Source: Candidatus Shapirobacteria bacterium (GTDB lineage: Bacteria > Patescibacteriota > Microgenomatia > UBA12405 > JAUWLS01). Taken from it: DNA of 6,570 nucleotides. The stretch spans positions 1-6,570 of the forward strand of contig DAOUWE010000029.1 in NCBI GenBank assembly GCA_030667285.1, read 5' to 3'. Positions 6,547-6,570 of the stretch are shown in pieces (position 1 is the stretch's first letter; every line of letters begins with the position of its first letter). Made by a program: the position numbers and the translations under genes. The notes beneath the pieces were generated by a model. It did no database searches and was not told the DNA's origin. It saw only the letters and a program-made list of their open reading frames with translations.

Positions 6547-6552
6547 ATTATA
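6547..6552 (-). promoter_or_regulatory. Possible -10 box giving a nearly leaderless mRNA
   Basis: Minus-strand TATAAT ends 13 bases before the ATG at 6533. Initiation seven bases downstream would fall on A6540, leaving a leader of only AGAAAAA. A -35 box at standard spacing would lie at about 6570-6575, past the window edge, so it cannot be checked. No Shine-Dalgarno is present, which fits leaderless-like initiation. A chance match in A/T-rich DNA remains possible. Confidence 0.45.
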
Positions 6553-6570
6553 CACTAAAGGATGGTTGTA

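Overview
The window comes from a low- to mid-G+C bacterial genome with all genes on the minus strand, read from right to left. The best guess at origin is an uncultivated lineage of the Patescibacteria/CPR (Parcubacteria-like) kind. That guess rests on a compact RpoB without large insertions, a Lys-rich coiled-coil insertion in RpoC, a natural set of rifampicin-pocket substitutions, and an rpoB that is not preceded by rplJ-rplL. It is an inference from pattern, not a proven assignment. UGA reads as stop: about 1,760 codons of rpoB and rpoC contain no in-frame TGA, and two genes end with TGA, so the standard bacterial code applies.

Layout in the direction of transcription. First is a small unrecognised protein gene (6533-6195), with a possible TATAAT just upstream that would give a nearly leaderless mRNA. 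After 164 bases with another possible -10 box comes a CYTH-domain gene (6030-5470; class IV adenylate cyclase/thiamine-triphosphatase superfamily). A 181-base gap follows, holding a good sigma-70-type promoter (TTGACC, 17 bp, TAGAAT) and then a perfect 9-bp hairpin with eight U residues: an intrinsic terminator lying inside the predicted rpoB leader. Complete rpoB (5288-2001) follows, then rpoC after only 8 bases (1992 to the left edge), which is cut at codon 664.

rpoB and rpoC encode the beta and beta-prime subunits, which together form the RNA polymerase catalytic centre; their close spacing marks them as one operon. The promoter-then-terminator order suggests that their expression is set by premature termination, as with the partial terminator before rpoB in E. 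coli. The two upstream genes have no evident link to transcription. None of the four start codons has a recognisable Shine-Dalgarno sequence. I saw no mobile element, CRISPR array, tRNA or rRNA. The points worth a second look are the rpoB leader terminator, the rifampicin-pocket residues, the RpoC insertion and the SD-less starts.
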